From positions 1 to 29,299 of the forward strand of contig DKOX01000083.1 of assembly GCA_002470925.1 (NCBI GenBank): DNA of 29,299 nt. The letters are read 5' to 3'. Below the pieces are notes generated by a model. That model saw only the letters and a program-made list of their open reading frames with translations, was not told the origin of the DNA and made no database searches. The number at the start of each line of letters is the position of its first letter. Position 1 is the stretch's first letter. The stretch comes from Opitutia bacterium UBA7350. Its GTDB lineage: Bacteria; Verrucomicrobiota; Verrucomicrobiia; Opitutales; Coraliomargaritaceae. The position numbers were made by a program, and so were the translations under genes. This document shows, piece after piece, positions 1 to 10,000 of the stretch.

Positions 1-78
<78 letters not shown>

Positions 79-84
79 CCAGAC

Positions 85-288
85 ATGAAAAATCCATTCA
101 GCAGCATCCGTCTCTTTTATAAAGAGACCCTTAACGAGCTTAAAAAGGCAGCTTGGCCGACCAAAACCGAGCTCCGCGATTCAACGATTGTGGTGCTTTT
201 GGCGACCGCTTTGTTGGGCACCTTCATCGCGCTGACAGATTTTTCTCTGATGAATGGCGTGCAACTACTAACTGAACTGGTGCGCTAG
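85..288 (+). CDS. secE: Preprotein translocase subunit SecE
   Basis: SecE is the small essential subunit that clamps SecY in the membrane translocon. This 67-residue protein is the short single-span type. It has a cytoplasmic amphipathic region followed by the family motif ELKKAAWPTKTEL (about residues 18-30, with the conserved Trp-Pro at 24-25). One membrane segment follows at about residues 34-51. The ATG at 85 was chosen because the same frame further upstream runs into the tRNA gene. The gap to the tRNA CCA end is 8 bases and has no Shine-Dalgarno sequence. nusG follows after 38 bases, the usual secE-nusG pairing. SecY, its partner, is encoded at 24543 in this window. Confidence 0.95.
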   Translation: MKNPFSSIRLFYKETLNELKKAAWPTKTELRDSTIVVLLATALLGTFIALTDFSLMNGVQLLTELVR

Positions 289-326
289 CACTTTCGCCTG
301 CTTTATATCACGCCTCACAACAACGA

Positions 327-905
<579 letters not shown>

Positions 906-911
906 CAACTC

Positions 912-1337
912 ATGTCTAAGAAAGTCGTAGGACAAATCCGTTTACAATTGCCCGCTGGTGCTGCCAATCCGGCGCCGCCCGTAGGTCCCGCCCTCGGTGC
1001 ACAAGGCGTCAATATCATGGGCTTCTGTAAAGAGTTCAATGCCAAGACCAAAGATCAGGCCGGGATGATTTTGCCGACCGTTATTACGGTTTATGCGGAC
1101 CGCTCCTTTACCTTCATTCTCAAGTCGCCTCCCGCGGCGGTGCTGCTTAAAAAAGCAGCCGGGATTGCCAAGGGTTCAGGTGTTCCCAATCGCGACAAAG
1201 TCGGCACCGTGACCCGCAAACAGGTACTGGAAATTTGCGAAATCAAGAAAGAGGACCTCAATGCCAAAGACGAGGATGCCGCCTTCCATATTATCGCCGG
1301 CACCGCCCGTTCGATGGGTCTTGAAGTTGTCGATTAA
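912..1337 (+). CDS. rplK: 50S ribosomal protein L11
   Basis: L11 forms the base of the L7/L12 stalk on the GTPase-associated region of 23S rRNA and is needed for factor-stimulated GTP hydrolysis and the stringent response. The 141-residue length is standard. The N-terminal domain carries PAPPVGPALG (residues 20-29) and GVNIMGFCKEFN. The C-terminal rRNA-binding domain includes the KAAGIAKGSG segment and ends in ARSMGLEVVD. The proline-rich N-terminal segment is the part known in the family to contact thiopeptide antibiotics. It lies 6 bases after nusG and 32 bases before rplA. The start has no Shine-Dalgarno sequence; a TC pair precedes the ATG. Confidence 0.98.
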   Translation: MSKKVVGQIRLQLPAGAANPAPPVGPALGAQGVNIMGFCKEFNAKTKDQAGMILPTVITVYADRSFTFILKSPPAAVLLKKAAGIAKGSGVPNRDKVGTVTRKQVLEICEIKKEDLNAKDEDAAFHIIAGTARSMGLEVVD

Positions 1338-1369
1338 GCCACTTTTTAACCAACCAAACCAACCACATC

Positions 1370-2074
1370 ATGCCAACCCAGCAAATCAAGGGGAGCAAAC
1401 GCTTTCGTCAGGCCGCCGAAATGGTCGACCTGACCAAGACCTACTCGGTCGCCGAAGCGTCTGCGTTACTCAACACACTACCCAAGGCCAAGTTCGACGA
1501 AACCGTTGAACTCTACGCCCACCTCACCGTCGATCCCCGCAAGAGTGATCAGATGGTTCGCGGTACTTTGAAACTGCCTCACGGCAGCGGAAAGTCTGTC
1601 CGCGTTATCGTATTCACGGAAAATCCCGATGAAGCCACCGCCGCAGGTGCGGAAGAAGCCGGCCTCGATGATCTCATCGAAAAAGTCACCGGTGGTTGGA
1701 CAGATTTTGACGTTGCAATCGCAACGACCAGCGCGATGAAGAGCGTTCGTAAAGTCGCGCGGGTTCTGGGGCCGAGAGGTCTCATGCCAAACCCGAAGTC
1801 CGGCACGGTCACCGATGACATTCCCGCTGCGATTCAAGAGGTCAAGGCCGGACGCGTGGAATACAAAATGGACAAGACCGCCAATGTCGCGATCGTCATT
1901 GGGAAGCGTTCCTTTGAGGCCGGGAAAATTACCGAAAATGCCGAGGCTGCGATTCGCTCGCTGGTTGAGGCAAAGCCCAAGTCCGCAACCGGTAAATTCA
2001 TCAAGTCGCTCGCAATCAGTGCTACTATGAGTCCCGGGATCGCGGTTGACGCCGCGTCCTACAATAAAATTTAA
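1370..2074 (+). CDS. rplA: 50S ribosomal protein L1
   Basis: L1 forms the mobile L1 stalk next to the E site and in many bacteria represses its own operon by binding the mRNA. The 234-residue length is typical. The conserved block KVARVLGPRGLMPNPKSGTV lies at residues 128-147, and further family positions include KMDKTANVAIVIGKRSF. The upstream gap (1338-1369) is CA-rich, with CAACCAAACCAACCAC before the ATG, and shows neither a Shine-Dalgarno sequence nor a stem that would suit L1 autoregulation. rplJ follows after 18 bases. Confidence 0.98.
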   Translation: MPTQQIKGSKRFRQAAEMVDLTKTYSVAEASALLNTLPKAKFDETVELYAHLTVDPRKSDQMVRGTLKLPHGSGKSVRVIVFTENPDEATAAGAEEAGLDDLIEKVTGGWTDFDVAIATTSAMKSVRKVARVLGPRGLMPNPKSGTVTDDIPAAIQEVKAGRVEYKMDKTANVAIVIGKRSFEAGKITENAEAAIRSLVEAKPKSATGKFIKSLAISATMSPGIAVDAASYNKI

Positions 2075-2092
2075 CCGAGGAACTGCCAAAAA

Positions 2093-2608
2093 ATGAGACC
2101 GGAAAAACAATATCTCGTCGAAGAGGTCAGTACACACCTCGCAAAATCCGACTACGTTTATCTCGCCAACTATGAGCGCATTACCGTCGATGAAATCGCG
2201 GAGTTGCGCGCCTCGCTCGCCGAGCACGACGCCGAGTTCCACGTTGTCAAGAACACCATCTTTAATGTCGCTGCGCAGGCCAAGGAATTACCGGATGTCA
2301 GCGAACATTTGACTGGCCCCACTGCCATCATCATTGGCGGGAACAACCCCTCGGGTGTCGCCAAGGCACTGGGCAAGTTCTTCAAGGCCAAGGAAAAAGT
2401 TGAGGTGAAGGTCGGGATTCTCGACAACAAGACCCTCGATGCCGCTCAAATTGAAGCCCTCGCCAAGCTGCCGGGCCTCGAATCGCTACGCGCCCAGCTC
2501 CTCGGCTTGCTCACGCAACCCGGTACTGGTCTGGTGCGTGTCCTCAACGCCGTGCCGCAAGGCGTTGTCAATGTCCTTCAAGCCAAAGTCCGCGAGGAAA
2601 ACGGCTAA
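2093..2608 (+). CDS. rplJ: 50S ribosomal protein L10
   Basis: L10 is the scaffold of the stalk: its N-terminal domain binds 23S rRNA beside L11, and its C-terminal helix binds L7/L12 dimers. The 171-residue protein has the expected N-terminal region (EKQYLVEEV, then VYLANYERITVDEI) and the HVVKNTIFNVAA segment. A C-terminal helix ends in VLQAKVRE. A GAGG at 2077-2080 lies 12 bases before the ATG, at the long end of useful spacing. The 18-base upstream gap cannot hold the L10-binding leader known in other bacteria. The structured RNA of this cluster instead lies between rplJ and rplL. Confidence 0.97.
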   Translation: MRPEKQYLVEEVSTHLAKSDYVYLANYERITVDEIAELRASLAEHDAEFHVVKNTIFNVAAQAKELPDVSEHLTGPTAIIIGGNNPSGVAKALGKFFKAKEKVEVKVGILDNKTLDAAQIEALAKLPGLESLRAQLLGLLTQPGTGLVRVLNAVPQGVVNVLQAKVREENG

Positions 2609-2635
2609 ACAACAAAACAAACCAAAACATATAAT
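2606..2635 (+). promoter_or_regulatory. Candidate internal promoter for rplL
   Basis: A perfect TATAAT lies at 2630-2635 in the A-rich gap after rplJ. A weak -35 candidate, TAAACA (2606-2611, four of six matches), lies 18 bases upstream. Initiation would fall near 2642, at the left edge of the RNA structure at 2638-2682. An extra rplL transcript would help supply the excess of L7/L12 over L10. AT-rich gaps often contain TATAAT by chance, so this is tentative. Confidence 0.4.
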
Positions 2636-2637
2636 CC

Positions 2638-2682
2638 AGCTAGGAGGCCAGCCTCTTAAATGTTCCAGTTGGAACGCTAGCT
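2638..2682 (+). promoter_or_regulatory. Structured RNA between rplJ and rplL (three-way junction)
   Basis: An outer stem pairs AGCTAG (2638-2643) with CTAGCT (2677-2682). Inside it are two perfect hairpins: GAGG-CCAG-CCTC (2644-2655) and GTTCC-AGTT-GGAAC (2662-2675). The remaining bases form a short A/T-rich joint. The element ends 19 bases before the rplL start. Its position suggests a role in setting rplL expression, by mRNA processing, protection or binding of a stalk protein. That role is inference; I do not recognise a named RNA family. Confidence 0.6.
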
Positions 2683-2701
2683 AATTGAAAGGTAAAACAA
2701 C

Positions 2702-3088
2702 ATGTCAGATATCACTAAAGATCAAGTCGTCGAATGGCTCAGCAGCCAGTCAGTTCTCGAAGTTTCCGAGCTCGTTAAAGAACTCGAAGAAAAATGGGGC
2801 GTGAGCGCTGCTGCTCCGGTTGCGGTTGCCGCTGCCGGTGCCCCTGCTGGTGGTGATGCCCCCGCAGCCGAGGAAAAGGATGAGTTCGATGTCATCCTCG
2901 CCGAAGCGGGCGGCAACAAGATCGCCGTCATTAAAGAAGTTCGGGCCCTCACCGGTCTCGGCCTTAAAGAAGCCAAGGAACTGGTCGAAAGCGCACCCAA
3001 GCCCGTTAAGGAGGGAGCCGCAAAAGACGAAGCTGAAGAAATCAAGAAGAAGCTCGAAGCCGCCGGCGCCAAAGCAGAACTTAAGTAA
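2702..3088 (+). CDS. rplL: 50S ribosomal protein L7/L12
   Basis: L7/L12 is the multi-copy stalk protein that recruits translational GTPases. The 128-residue product has an N-terminal dimerisation and L10-binding helical region (about 1-35). An Ala/Gly/Pro-rich hinge follows (about 36-57). The globular C-terminal domain starts at KDEFDVIL and contains NKIAVIKEVRALTGLGLKEAKELVE, the surface that touches EF-G and EF-Tu. A weak Shine-Dalgarno sequence GAAAGG (2687-2692) lies 9 bases before ATG. It is flanked by a structured RNA upstream and a terminator-like hairpin downstream, consistent with expression tuned separately from rplJ and rpoB. Confidence 0.98.
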   Translation: MSDITKDQVVEWLSSQSVLEVSELVKELEEKWGVSAAAPVAVAAAGAPAGGDAPAAEEKDEFDVILAEAGGNKIAVIKEVRALTGLGLKEAKELVESAPKPVKEGAAKDEAEEIKKKLEAAGAKAELK

Positions 3089-3130
3089 CTCGTATCACGA
3101 TTACACGTACGACAGTCACATTTACACGGT

Positions 3131-3176
3131 TAGGCGAGCTCGCCCCTTTTGGGGCGGGCCTCGCCTAGCTGTTTTT
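3131..3176 (+). terminator. Intrinsic terminator/attenuator between rplL and rpoB
   Basis: TAGGCGAG (3131-3138) pairs with CTCGCCTA (3160-3167). Inside it CGCCCC (3141-3146) pairs with GGGGCG (3151-3156) across a TTTT loop. C3139-G3158 and T3140-G3157 can extend the helix, leaving one bulged base. A run of five T (3172-3176) follows. rpoBC has no obvious promoter of its own after this point, so the hairpin probably acts as a partial terminator that lowers polymerase synthesis relative to the stalk proteins, as in the E. coli rplL-rpoB gap. The remaining 73 bases up to the rpoB start (3177-3249) show nothing else that I recognise. Confidence 0.85.
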
Positions 3177-3249
3177 CATTCCCGCCACCCCCGTGGCAAC
3201 CAAGTCATTTCACCCACCCTCCCTCTCACCGCCATCCCGCACCTCAGTC

Positions 3250-6200
3250 ATGTCAGAGCGTATCAACTTCGGTCAAATCAAGGAAGTCATCCAGCCACCC
3301 AATCTGATTGAAAATCAGATCGATTCCTTTCAGGAATTTTTACAGATCGAGGAGGCGCCGGGACAGCGCAAGCCCATCGGTCTGGAAGCGGTCTTTTCGG
3401 AAGTCTTTCCGATCGAGAGCTATGACAGTCGCTGTCACCTCGAATACGTCAGCTACAACATCACCCCGCCGCGCGAGTCCGAGATCGAAGCGATCCGCGA
3501 AGGGGTCACCTATTCCGTTTCGCTCTACGTGAAGCTTCGCCTCCGCGAGGAAGATCACATCAAGGATGAGGAAATTTATATGGGCGAGCTGCCCATGATC
3601 ACCAGTCGCGGTTCCTTTATTATCAACGGCGCCGAGCGCGTTATTGTCAGCCAGCTCCACCGCTCCCCCGGTATTGCCTTTGAGGAAAGCACCCACACCA
3701 GTGGTAAGATTCTCCACGCTTTCCGTATTATTCCCGACCGTGGTACATGGCTCGAGGTCCAGTTTGATCAGAACGACCTCCTTTATGTTTACCTCGACCG
3801 CCGCCGCCGCCGTCGCAAGTTCCTCCTCACAACCTTGCTGCGTGCGATGGGCTATAGTTCCGACGCTGAGATCCTCGATCTCTTTTACCAGATGGAGGAA
3901 ATCAAAGTCTCCGACGCCCTCAAGCGCGAGAGTGTTTCCAGCCTTGTCTTGACTGAGGACATTGTGGATGGCGACAAGGGCGTTGTGCTGGCGCGTGCCT
4001 TTGAGCCTTTGACCAAGACCATCATCCGTTCCTTCGACAAGGCAGGCCTCAAATCGGTCACTGCGATTGATACTACGGTTGACGATGGCGCGATTATCCG
4101 CTGCCTCAAAAAAGATCCTACGCAAAACGAGGAAGAGGCGCTCAAGGATATCTACAAACGCCTGCGTCCCGGTGAACCGCCCACAACCGCGAACGCCAAA
4201 GCGCTGCTCAAACGTCTCTTCCAGGATCCGCGCCGCTATGACCTTGGCCGCGTCGGTCGTTACAAGCTCAATCAAAAGCTCAAGATGGATACCGACCTGG
4301 AATTCCGCGTTATCAATGCGGATGACGTCGTTGGTGCCACTAAATACCTCACTCGCTTGAAGCGGGGTGACGGTACTCTGGACGATATTGACCACCTGGG
4401 CAGCCGCCGCGTGCGTACCGTAGGTGAATTGCTTGCCAACCAATGTCGTGTAGGCCTCGCCCGCACCGAGCGTTTGGTCAAGGAACGCATGACCCTTTAC
4501 GATCAAAGCGTGGATTCGATAACGCCGCAGAAGCTCATCAATCCCAAGGCATTGAGCACCGTAATTCGCGACTTCTTCGCGCGGAGCCAGCTTTCTCAGT
4601 TTATGGATCAAATCAACCCGCTCGCGGAGTTGACCCACAAACGCCGTCTTTCCGCGCTCGGTCCCGGCGGTCTCAACCGTGAACGTGCCGGCTTTGAGGT
4701 GCGCGACGTGCACCCCTCGCACTACGGACGTATCTGCCCCATTGAAACACCCGAAGGTCCCAATATTGGTCTGATCAACTCCCTCAGCCTGTATTCACGC
4801 ATTAATGAATTTGGATTCATCGAGACGCCCTACCGCAAGGTTGTGAAGGGCAAGGTGCTCGACGATGTGGAATACCTGAATGCCGACCAGGAGGAAACGC
4901 ACCTCATCGCGCAGGCAAACTCCGTCATTGATAAAAAAGGCTTCCTGCAGGGTCGTGTCACCTGTCGTCGTGAAGACGAAGTGCTGGAAGTCAGTGGCGA
5001 GGAAGTCGACTACATGGACGTTTCGCCCAAGCAGTTGATCTCAGTTGCGGCGGGCCTCATCCCCTTCCTGGAACACGACGACGCCAACCGCGCGCTCATG
5101 GGTTCCAACATGCAACGTCAGGGTGTACCGCTCCTTGAGTCGGAGGCTCCTTTTGTTGGTACCGGTATTGAAAACCGCGTGGCGGTTGACTCCAAGACCG
5201 TGGTGGTCGCCGACATTGACGGTTTTATTGCGCAAGTGGACGCGCGTCGCATCGTGCTGACCAAGGACGGCGAATTGCCGGCTCGTGCCCGCGATATCAA
5301 GACCGACCCCAAGCGCGAAATTTATGTCTACGAACTCCGCAAGTTCATGCGCTCCAATGCCGGCACCTGTTTCAACCAAAAGCCGGTCGTCACCAAGGGG
5401 CAACCCGTCAAGGCGGGGCAAGTCCTTGCAGACGGCGCTTCCACCGATGACGGTGAACTCGCCATCGGTCGCAACATTCTGGTGGCATTCATGCCCTGGA
5501 ATGGCTACAATTTCGAAGACGCGATTCTTATCTCAGAGAAAATCGTGAAGGAGGATATCTTCACTTCCATCCACGTGGATGAATTTGAAGTTACGGCCCG
5601 CGATACCAAGCTCGGTCCCGAGGAAATTACCCGTGATATTCCCAATGTTGGGGAAGAGGCCCTCAAGGATCTCAATCACGACGGTGTCATTCGCGTTGGC
5701 GCGGAAATCAAACCCGGTGATATCCTCGTTGGTAAGATCACTCCCAAGTCCGAAACTGAATTGGCACCCGAGGAAAAACTCCTGCGTGCGATTTTCGGTG
5801 AAAAGGCCGCCGATGTTAAGGACACCTCCTTGGTTGTTCCTTCCGGGGTTCACGGTATCGTGATGGACGTAAAGGTTTCTGCCCGGATTGACGGCGAACC
5901 CGAACAAATGTCCGCTTCCGACCGTCGCCGCCAGATCAAGAAGATCAACGAGGAATATCGCTCGCAAAACGACCGTATGCGCGACGACCTCACTGAGGCA
6001 CTCTCCAATATTCTCCTCGGTGAGAAGATTCCCCTCGACGTTAAGAATGGTGAGACCGACGAGGTTATCATTCCCGCCAATCGCAAGATTACCAAGACCC
6101 TGCTTCGCCGTTTGGCCGCGGTCTCCAAGCACATCGAAATCGATCCTTCTCCGGTTCGCATTAAGATCATGGAAATCGTCGACAGCTATCAGGGCAAATT

Positions 6201-7044
6201 CGACGAGCTCGAGTATGAGCGCGAGCGCAAGATTGAAGCGGTCGAGTCCGGTGAAGATGCCGATCAAGGCGTGGTCAAGAGCGTGAAGGTTTACATCGCC
6301 AAGAAGCGCAAGATGCAGGTCGGTGACAAGATGGCGGGACGCCACGGTAATAAGGGCGTGGTTGCCAAGATTGTTCCCGAAGAAGACATGCCGTATCTGC
6401 CCGATGGCACCCCGGTTGAGATTTGCCTCAACCCGCTCGGGGTTCCTTCGCGCATGAACGTGGGTCAGGTCCTTGAAACCCATCTTGGTTGGGCATGTAA
6501 GAAACTGGGCATCACAGTCGCGACTCCGGTCTTTGACGGCATCAGCGAGAGCCGCGTGCGCGGTTACCTTGAGGAAGCCGGATTACCATCCACCGGCAAG
6601 AGTATGCTTTATGACGGCCTGACCGGCGAGCAATTGCACGAAGAGGTCGTGGTCGGCTACATGTATATGTTGAAGCTCAACCACCTGGTTGCTTCCAAAA
6701 TTCACGCCCGCGCCGTCGGTCCCTACAGTCTCATCACTCAGCAACCGCTTGGAGGTAAGGCGCAGTATGGTGGTCAGCGTTTTGGGGAAATGGAAGTCTG
6801 GGCGCTCGAAGCCTATGGTGCTGCCTACACCCTTCAGGAACTGCTCACCGTTAAGTCGGATGATGTCGCCGGCCGTACCCGCATCTATGAATCACTCGTG
6901 AAGGGTGACAACAGCTTGCAGGCCGGTACTCCACAGTCTTTCAACGTATTGATGAAGGAAATTCAAAGCCTCTGCCTCGATGTCACGCTCGGTTCGGAAG
7001 GTAAATTCAACCTCGGCGGGGCCACTGCGGCCATCGACGTCTAA
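3250..7044 (+). CDS. rpoB: DNA-directed RNA polymerase subunit beta
   Basis: RpoB forms one half of the polymerase active cleft. The product is 1264 residues from ATG 3250. A GTG at 3193 in the same frame was rejected because its 19 added residues do not look like the family, whereas MSERINFGQIKEV does. The rifampicin region is at residues 450-468, followed by the RERAGFEVRDVH block. The catalytic-lysine motif GDKMAGRHGNKG lies at 1025-1036. A charged insertion comparable to the SI2 region of proteobacterial RpoB precedes it (about 880-980). In the rifampicin region Ile455 replaces the usual Asn (E. coli 518) and Ala459 replaces Ser522. No Shine-Dalgarno sequence is seen. rpoC follows after 39 bases. 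Confidence 0.98.
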   Translation: MSERINFGQIKEVIQPPNLIENQIDSFQEFLQIEEAPGQRKPIGLEAVFSEVFPIESYDSRCHLEYVSYNITPPRESEIEAIREGVTYSVSLYVKLRLREEDHIKDEEIYMGELPMITSRGSFIINGAERVIVSQLHRSPGIAFEESTHTSGKILHAFRIIPDRGTWLEVQFDQNDLLYVYLDRRRRRRKFLLTTLLRAMGYSSDAEILDLFYQMEEIKVSDALKRESVSSLVLTEDIVDGDKGVVLARAFEPLTKTIIRSFDKAGLKSVTAIDTTVDDGAIIRCLKKDPTQNEEEALKDIYKRLRPGEPPTTANAKALLKRLFQDPRRYDLGRVGRYKLNQKLKMDTDLEFRVINADDVVGATKYLTRLKRGDGTLDDIDHLGSRRVRTVGELLANQCRVGLARTERLVKERMTLYDQSVDSITPQKLINPKALSTVIRDFFARSQLSQFMDQINPLAELTHKRRLSALGPGGLNRERAGFEVRDVHPSHYGRICPIETPEGPNIGLINSLSLYSRINEFGFIETPYRKVVKGKVLDDVEYLNADQEETHLIAQANSVIDKKGFLQGRVTCRREDEVLEVSGEEVDYMDVSPKQLISVAAGLIPFLEHDDANRALMGSNMQRQGVPLLESEAPFVGTGIENRVAVDSKTVVVADIDGFIAQVDARRIVLTKDGELPARARDIKTDPKREIYVYELRKFMRSNAGTCFNQKPVVTKGQPVKAGQVLADGASTDDGELAIGRNILVAFMPWNGYNFEDAILISEKIVKEDIFTSIHVDEFEVTARDTKLGPEEITRDIPNVGEEALKDLNHDGVIRVGAEIKPGDILVGKITPKSETELAPEEKLLRAIFGEKAADVKDTSLVVPSGVHGIVMDVKVSARIDGEPEQMSASDRRRQIKKINEEYRSQNDRMRDDLTEALSNILLGEKIPLDVKNGETDEVIIPANRKITKTLLRRLAAVSKHIEIDPSPVRIKIMEIVDSYQGKFDELEYERERKIEAVESGEDADQGVVKSVKVYIAKKRKMQVGDKMAGRHGNKGVVAKIVPEEDMPYLPDGTPVEICLNPLGVPSRMNVGQVLETHLGWACKKLGITVATPVFDGISESRVRGYLEEAGLPSTGKSMLYDGLTGEQLHEEVVVGYMYMLKLNHLVASKIHARAVGPYSLITQQPLGGKAQYGGQRFGEMEVWALEAYGAAYTLQELLTVKSDDVAGRTRIYESLVKGDNSLQAGTPQSFNVLMKEIQSLCLDVTLGSEGKFNLGGATAAIDV

Positions 7045-7083
7045 GCCTTATTAACGGTTAATTTTAAAAAGAAAGTTACACAT

Positions 7084-10000
7084 ATGAGCACAGAAGTAGC
7101 ACGCGACGTCCTTGGTTACGAAGCCACCAAATCATTTGACCGCGTCGGCATTGCAGTCGCATCGCCTGACTCAATCCGCGATTGGTCACTCGGGGAGGTC
7201 AAAAACCCCGAAACCATCAACTACCGTACCTTCAAGCCCGAGCCCGGTGGCCTCTTTTGCCAACGCATTTTCGGCCCGGTCCGCGATTACGAATGCGCCT
7301 GCGGAAAATACAAGCGCATTAAATATAAGAACGTAATCTGCGACCGTTGCGGTGTTGAGGTGACCGTTTCCCGGGTTCGCCGTGACCGCATGGGTCATAT
7401 CGAGCTCGCCGTTCCCGTTTCTCACATCTGGTTCCTGAAGAGCATGCCCAGCCGTTTGGGTCTCCTGCTCGACATCACCGCCCGCAATCTCGAGCGCGTC
7501 ATTTATTACGAGAACTACCTCGTGATCGATCCGGGCAAGACGCCCCTCGAAGAACGCCAACTCTTGACCGAGCAGGAATTCCTGCAAGCTCAGGATGAAT
7601 ACGGGGAGGATTCCTTTGTGGCGGGAATGGGTGCGGAAGCCGTCCGCGATGCGCTTACCCGGGTGGATCTCGAAAGCACCGTGGCTGAACTGCACGAGCA
7701 GATGCACGCCACCCGCTCCAAGCAGATCAAAAAGAAAATCTCCAAACGCCTGAAAACCATTCAGGGTTTCATGACTTCCGGCACCCGTCCCGAATGGATG
7801 GTTCTCGAAGTCCTGCCCGTCATTCCGCCGGATCTCCGTCCGCTCGTTCCCCTCGAAGGTGGCCGTTTTGCAACCTCCGATCTCAATGACTTGTATCGTC
7901 GCGTAATCAACCGCAACAACCGACTCAAGAACCTCCTGCAGCTCAAAACTCCGGATGTTATCATCCACAATGAAAAACGCATGCTACAGGAAGCGGTGGA
8001 CGCCTTGTTCGACAATGGTCGTCATGGTCGCGCCGTGACCGGCGCCGGTAATCGACCGCTGAAATCGCTCTCCGATATGCTCAAGGGCAAGCAGGGACGC
8101 TTCCGCCAGAATCTCCTCGGTAAGCGCGTCGACTATTCCGGTCGTTCTGTTATCGTGACCGGCCCCGAGTTGAAACTCAACCAGTGCGGCCTGCCAAAGA
8201 AAATGGCGCTCGTTCTTTTTGAACCCTTCATCATTCGCCGCCTCAAGGAGTTGGGCTTTGTCCACACCGTCCGTGGTGCGCGCAAGATGATTGAAAAGCA
8301 GTCACCGGAAGTTTGGGACATCCTTGAGGAAGTCACCAAGGGGCACCCCGTGCTCCTGAACCGTGCTCCAACCTTGCACCGTCTCTCCATTCAGGCCTTC
8401 GAACCGGTCCTGATTGAGGGCGATGCCATCCGGGTGCATCCCCTTGTTTGTACCGCTTATAATGCCGACTTTGACGGCGACCAAATGGCGGTTCACGTGC
8501 CGCTCTCACTCGAGGCGGTCATGGAGGCCAAGACCCTCATGATGGCGACCCACAACATCTTTTCGCCCTCCAGTGGGAAGCCGATTCTTACGCCCTCACA
8601 GGACATCGTTCTCGGTTCTTACTTCCTGACGGTTGAGCCGCGCCGCGCGCCGTCCGAGAAGCAACGCCTGCCGCTCTTGGTTGACGCCGATGAGGTCGAA
8701 GCCGCGGTTGCTGACGGTGCCTTGAATGTGCGCGACTGGATCAACTTCATCAATCCGGATTTCGGCAAAGACGCCACCGTCTACGGTAATTCCGAGAAGA
8801 AAATCATCCGCACCACGGTTGGGCGTGTTATCTTCAATACGATCTGGCCGCCCGAAGTTGGCTTTATCAATACCAATGTCGCCAAGGGTAAACTCGGCGA
8901 TATCATCCTGCAGACCTACAAATCAGTCGGCAAGGCCCGCACCGTTGAAACCCTCGATACCCTCAAGGATGTCGGCTTCAAGATCGCCACCAAGGCTGGG
9001 GTCTCTATCGGGATTGATGACATGATCATCCCTGAGGCCAAGACCGGTATTGTCGCCAATGCCCGTAAGAAAATCGACGAAGTTGACGCGCAATATAAAA
9101 AGGGTATCATTACCGAAGGGGAGCGCTACAATAAGATTATCGATATCTGGACCGGTACGACCGACGAAATCGCGAAAGCGGTATTCGATGAATTGAAGGA
9201 CAACGGCGGTAAGGATTCCGTCAATCCGGTCTATCTCATGATGGACTCCGGTGCGCGGGGTAACAAACAGCAGGTGCGTCAGCTCTGCGGTACCCGCGGA
9301 TTAATGGCAAAGCCCTCCGGTGAAATTATTGAGCGTCCGATTCTCTCATCGTTCCGTGAAGGTCTCTCCGTTCTGGAATACTTCATCTCCACTCACGGCG
9401 CACGTAAAGGTCTCGCCGATACCGCCCTTAAAACTGCAGACGCCGGTTACCTCACCCGTAAACTTTGTGATGTTGCTATGGATTGCATCATTGAGGAATC
9501 CGATGACGGCAATCGCGAAGGGGTTTGGAAATACGCCATCTACGAAGGTGACGATGAAATCGTTTCTCTCTACGACCGCATTGTTGGACGCTGCTCCTCC
9601 AACGATATTCGCAACCCCTTGAATCCCGATGAATTCCTCGTCAAGAACGGCGAATTGATCACAGAGGAGATTGCGGCGAAGATTGAGGATGTCGGTGTCG
9701 AGCGCGTCAAGGTGCTTTCGGCGCTTACCTCGCGCAAGAAGGTCGGCATTACCGCACTGGAATACGGTATAAATCCCGCCACCAGTTCCATGGTGGAGCG
9801 CGGTTCATCCGTCGGTATCATTGCGGCCCAGTCCATCGGTGAACCGGGAACTCAGCTTACGATGCGTACCTTCCACATCGGTGGTATCGCGAGTGGTGTC
9901 CTCAAAAATCCCGAAATCAAGATCCGCTCCGGTGGTAAGGTCAAATATCAAGGACTGCGCACCGTTTCGGTTCAAGGTAACAACATTGTGCTCAACAAGA

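Noticed and set aside
2075..2092. L10-binding leader before rplJ
   Set aside because: Only 18 bases are available and no stem can be formed.
3193..3249. Upstream GTG start for rpoB
   Set aside because: Adds 19 residues not found in the family and immediately follows the terminator hairpin; ATG 3250 gives the expected N-terminus.
3340..4722. 460-codon open frame on the minus strand
   Set aside because: It lies entirely antisense to the conserved rpoB coding sequence. Long minus-strand frames also occur inside rpoC, fusA and secY here, an effect of GC-rich codon bias. The protein has no recognisable pattern.
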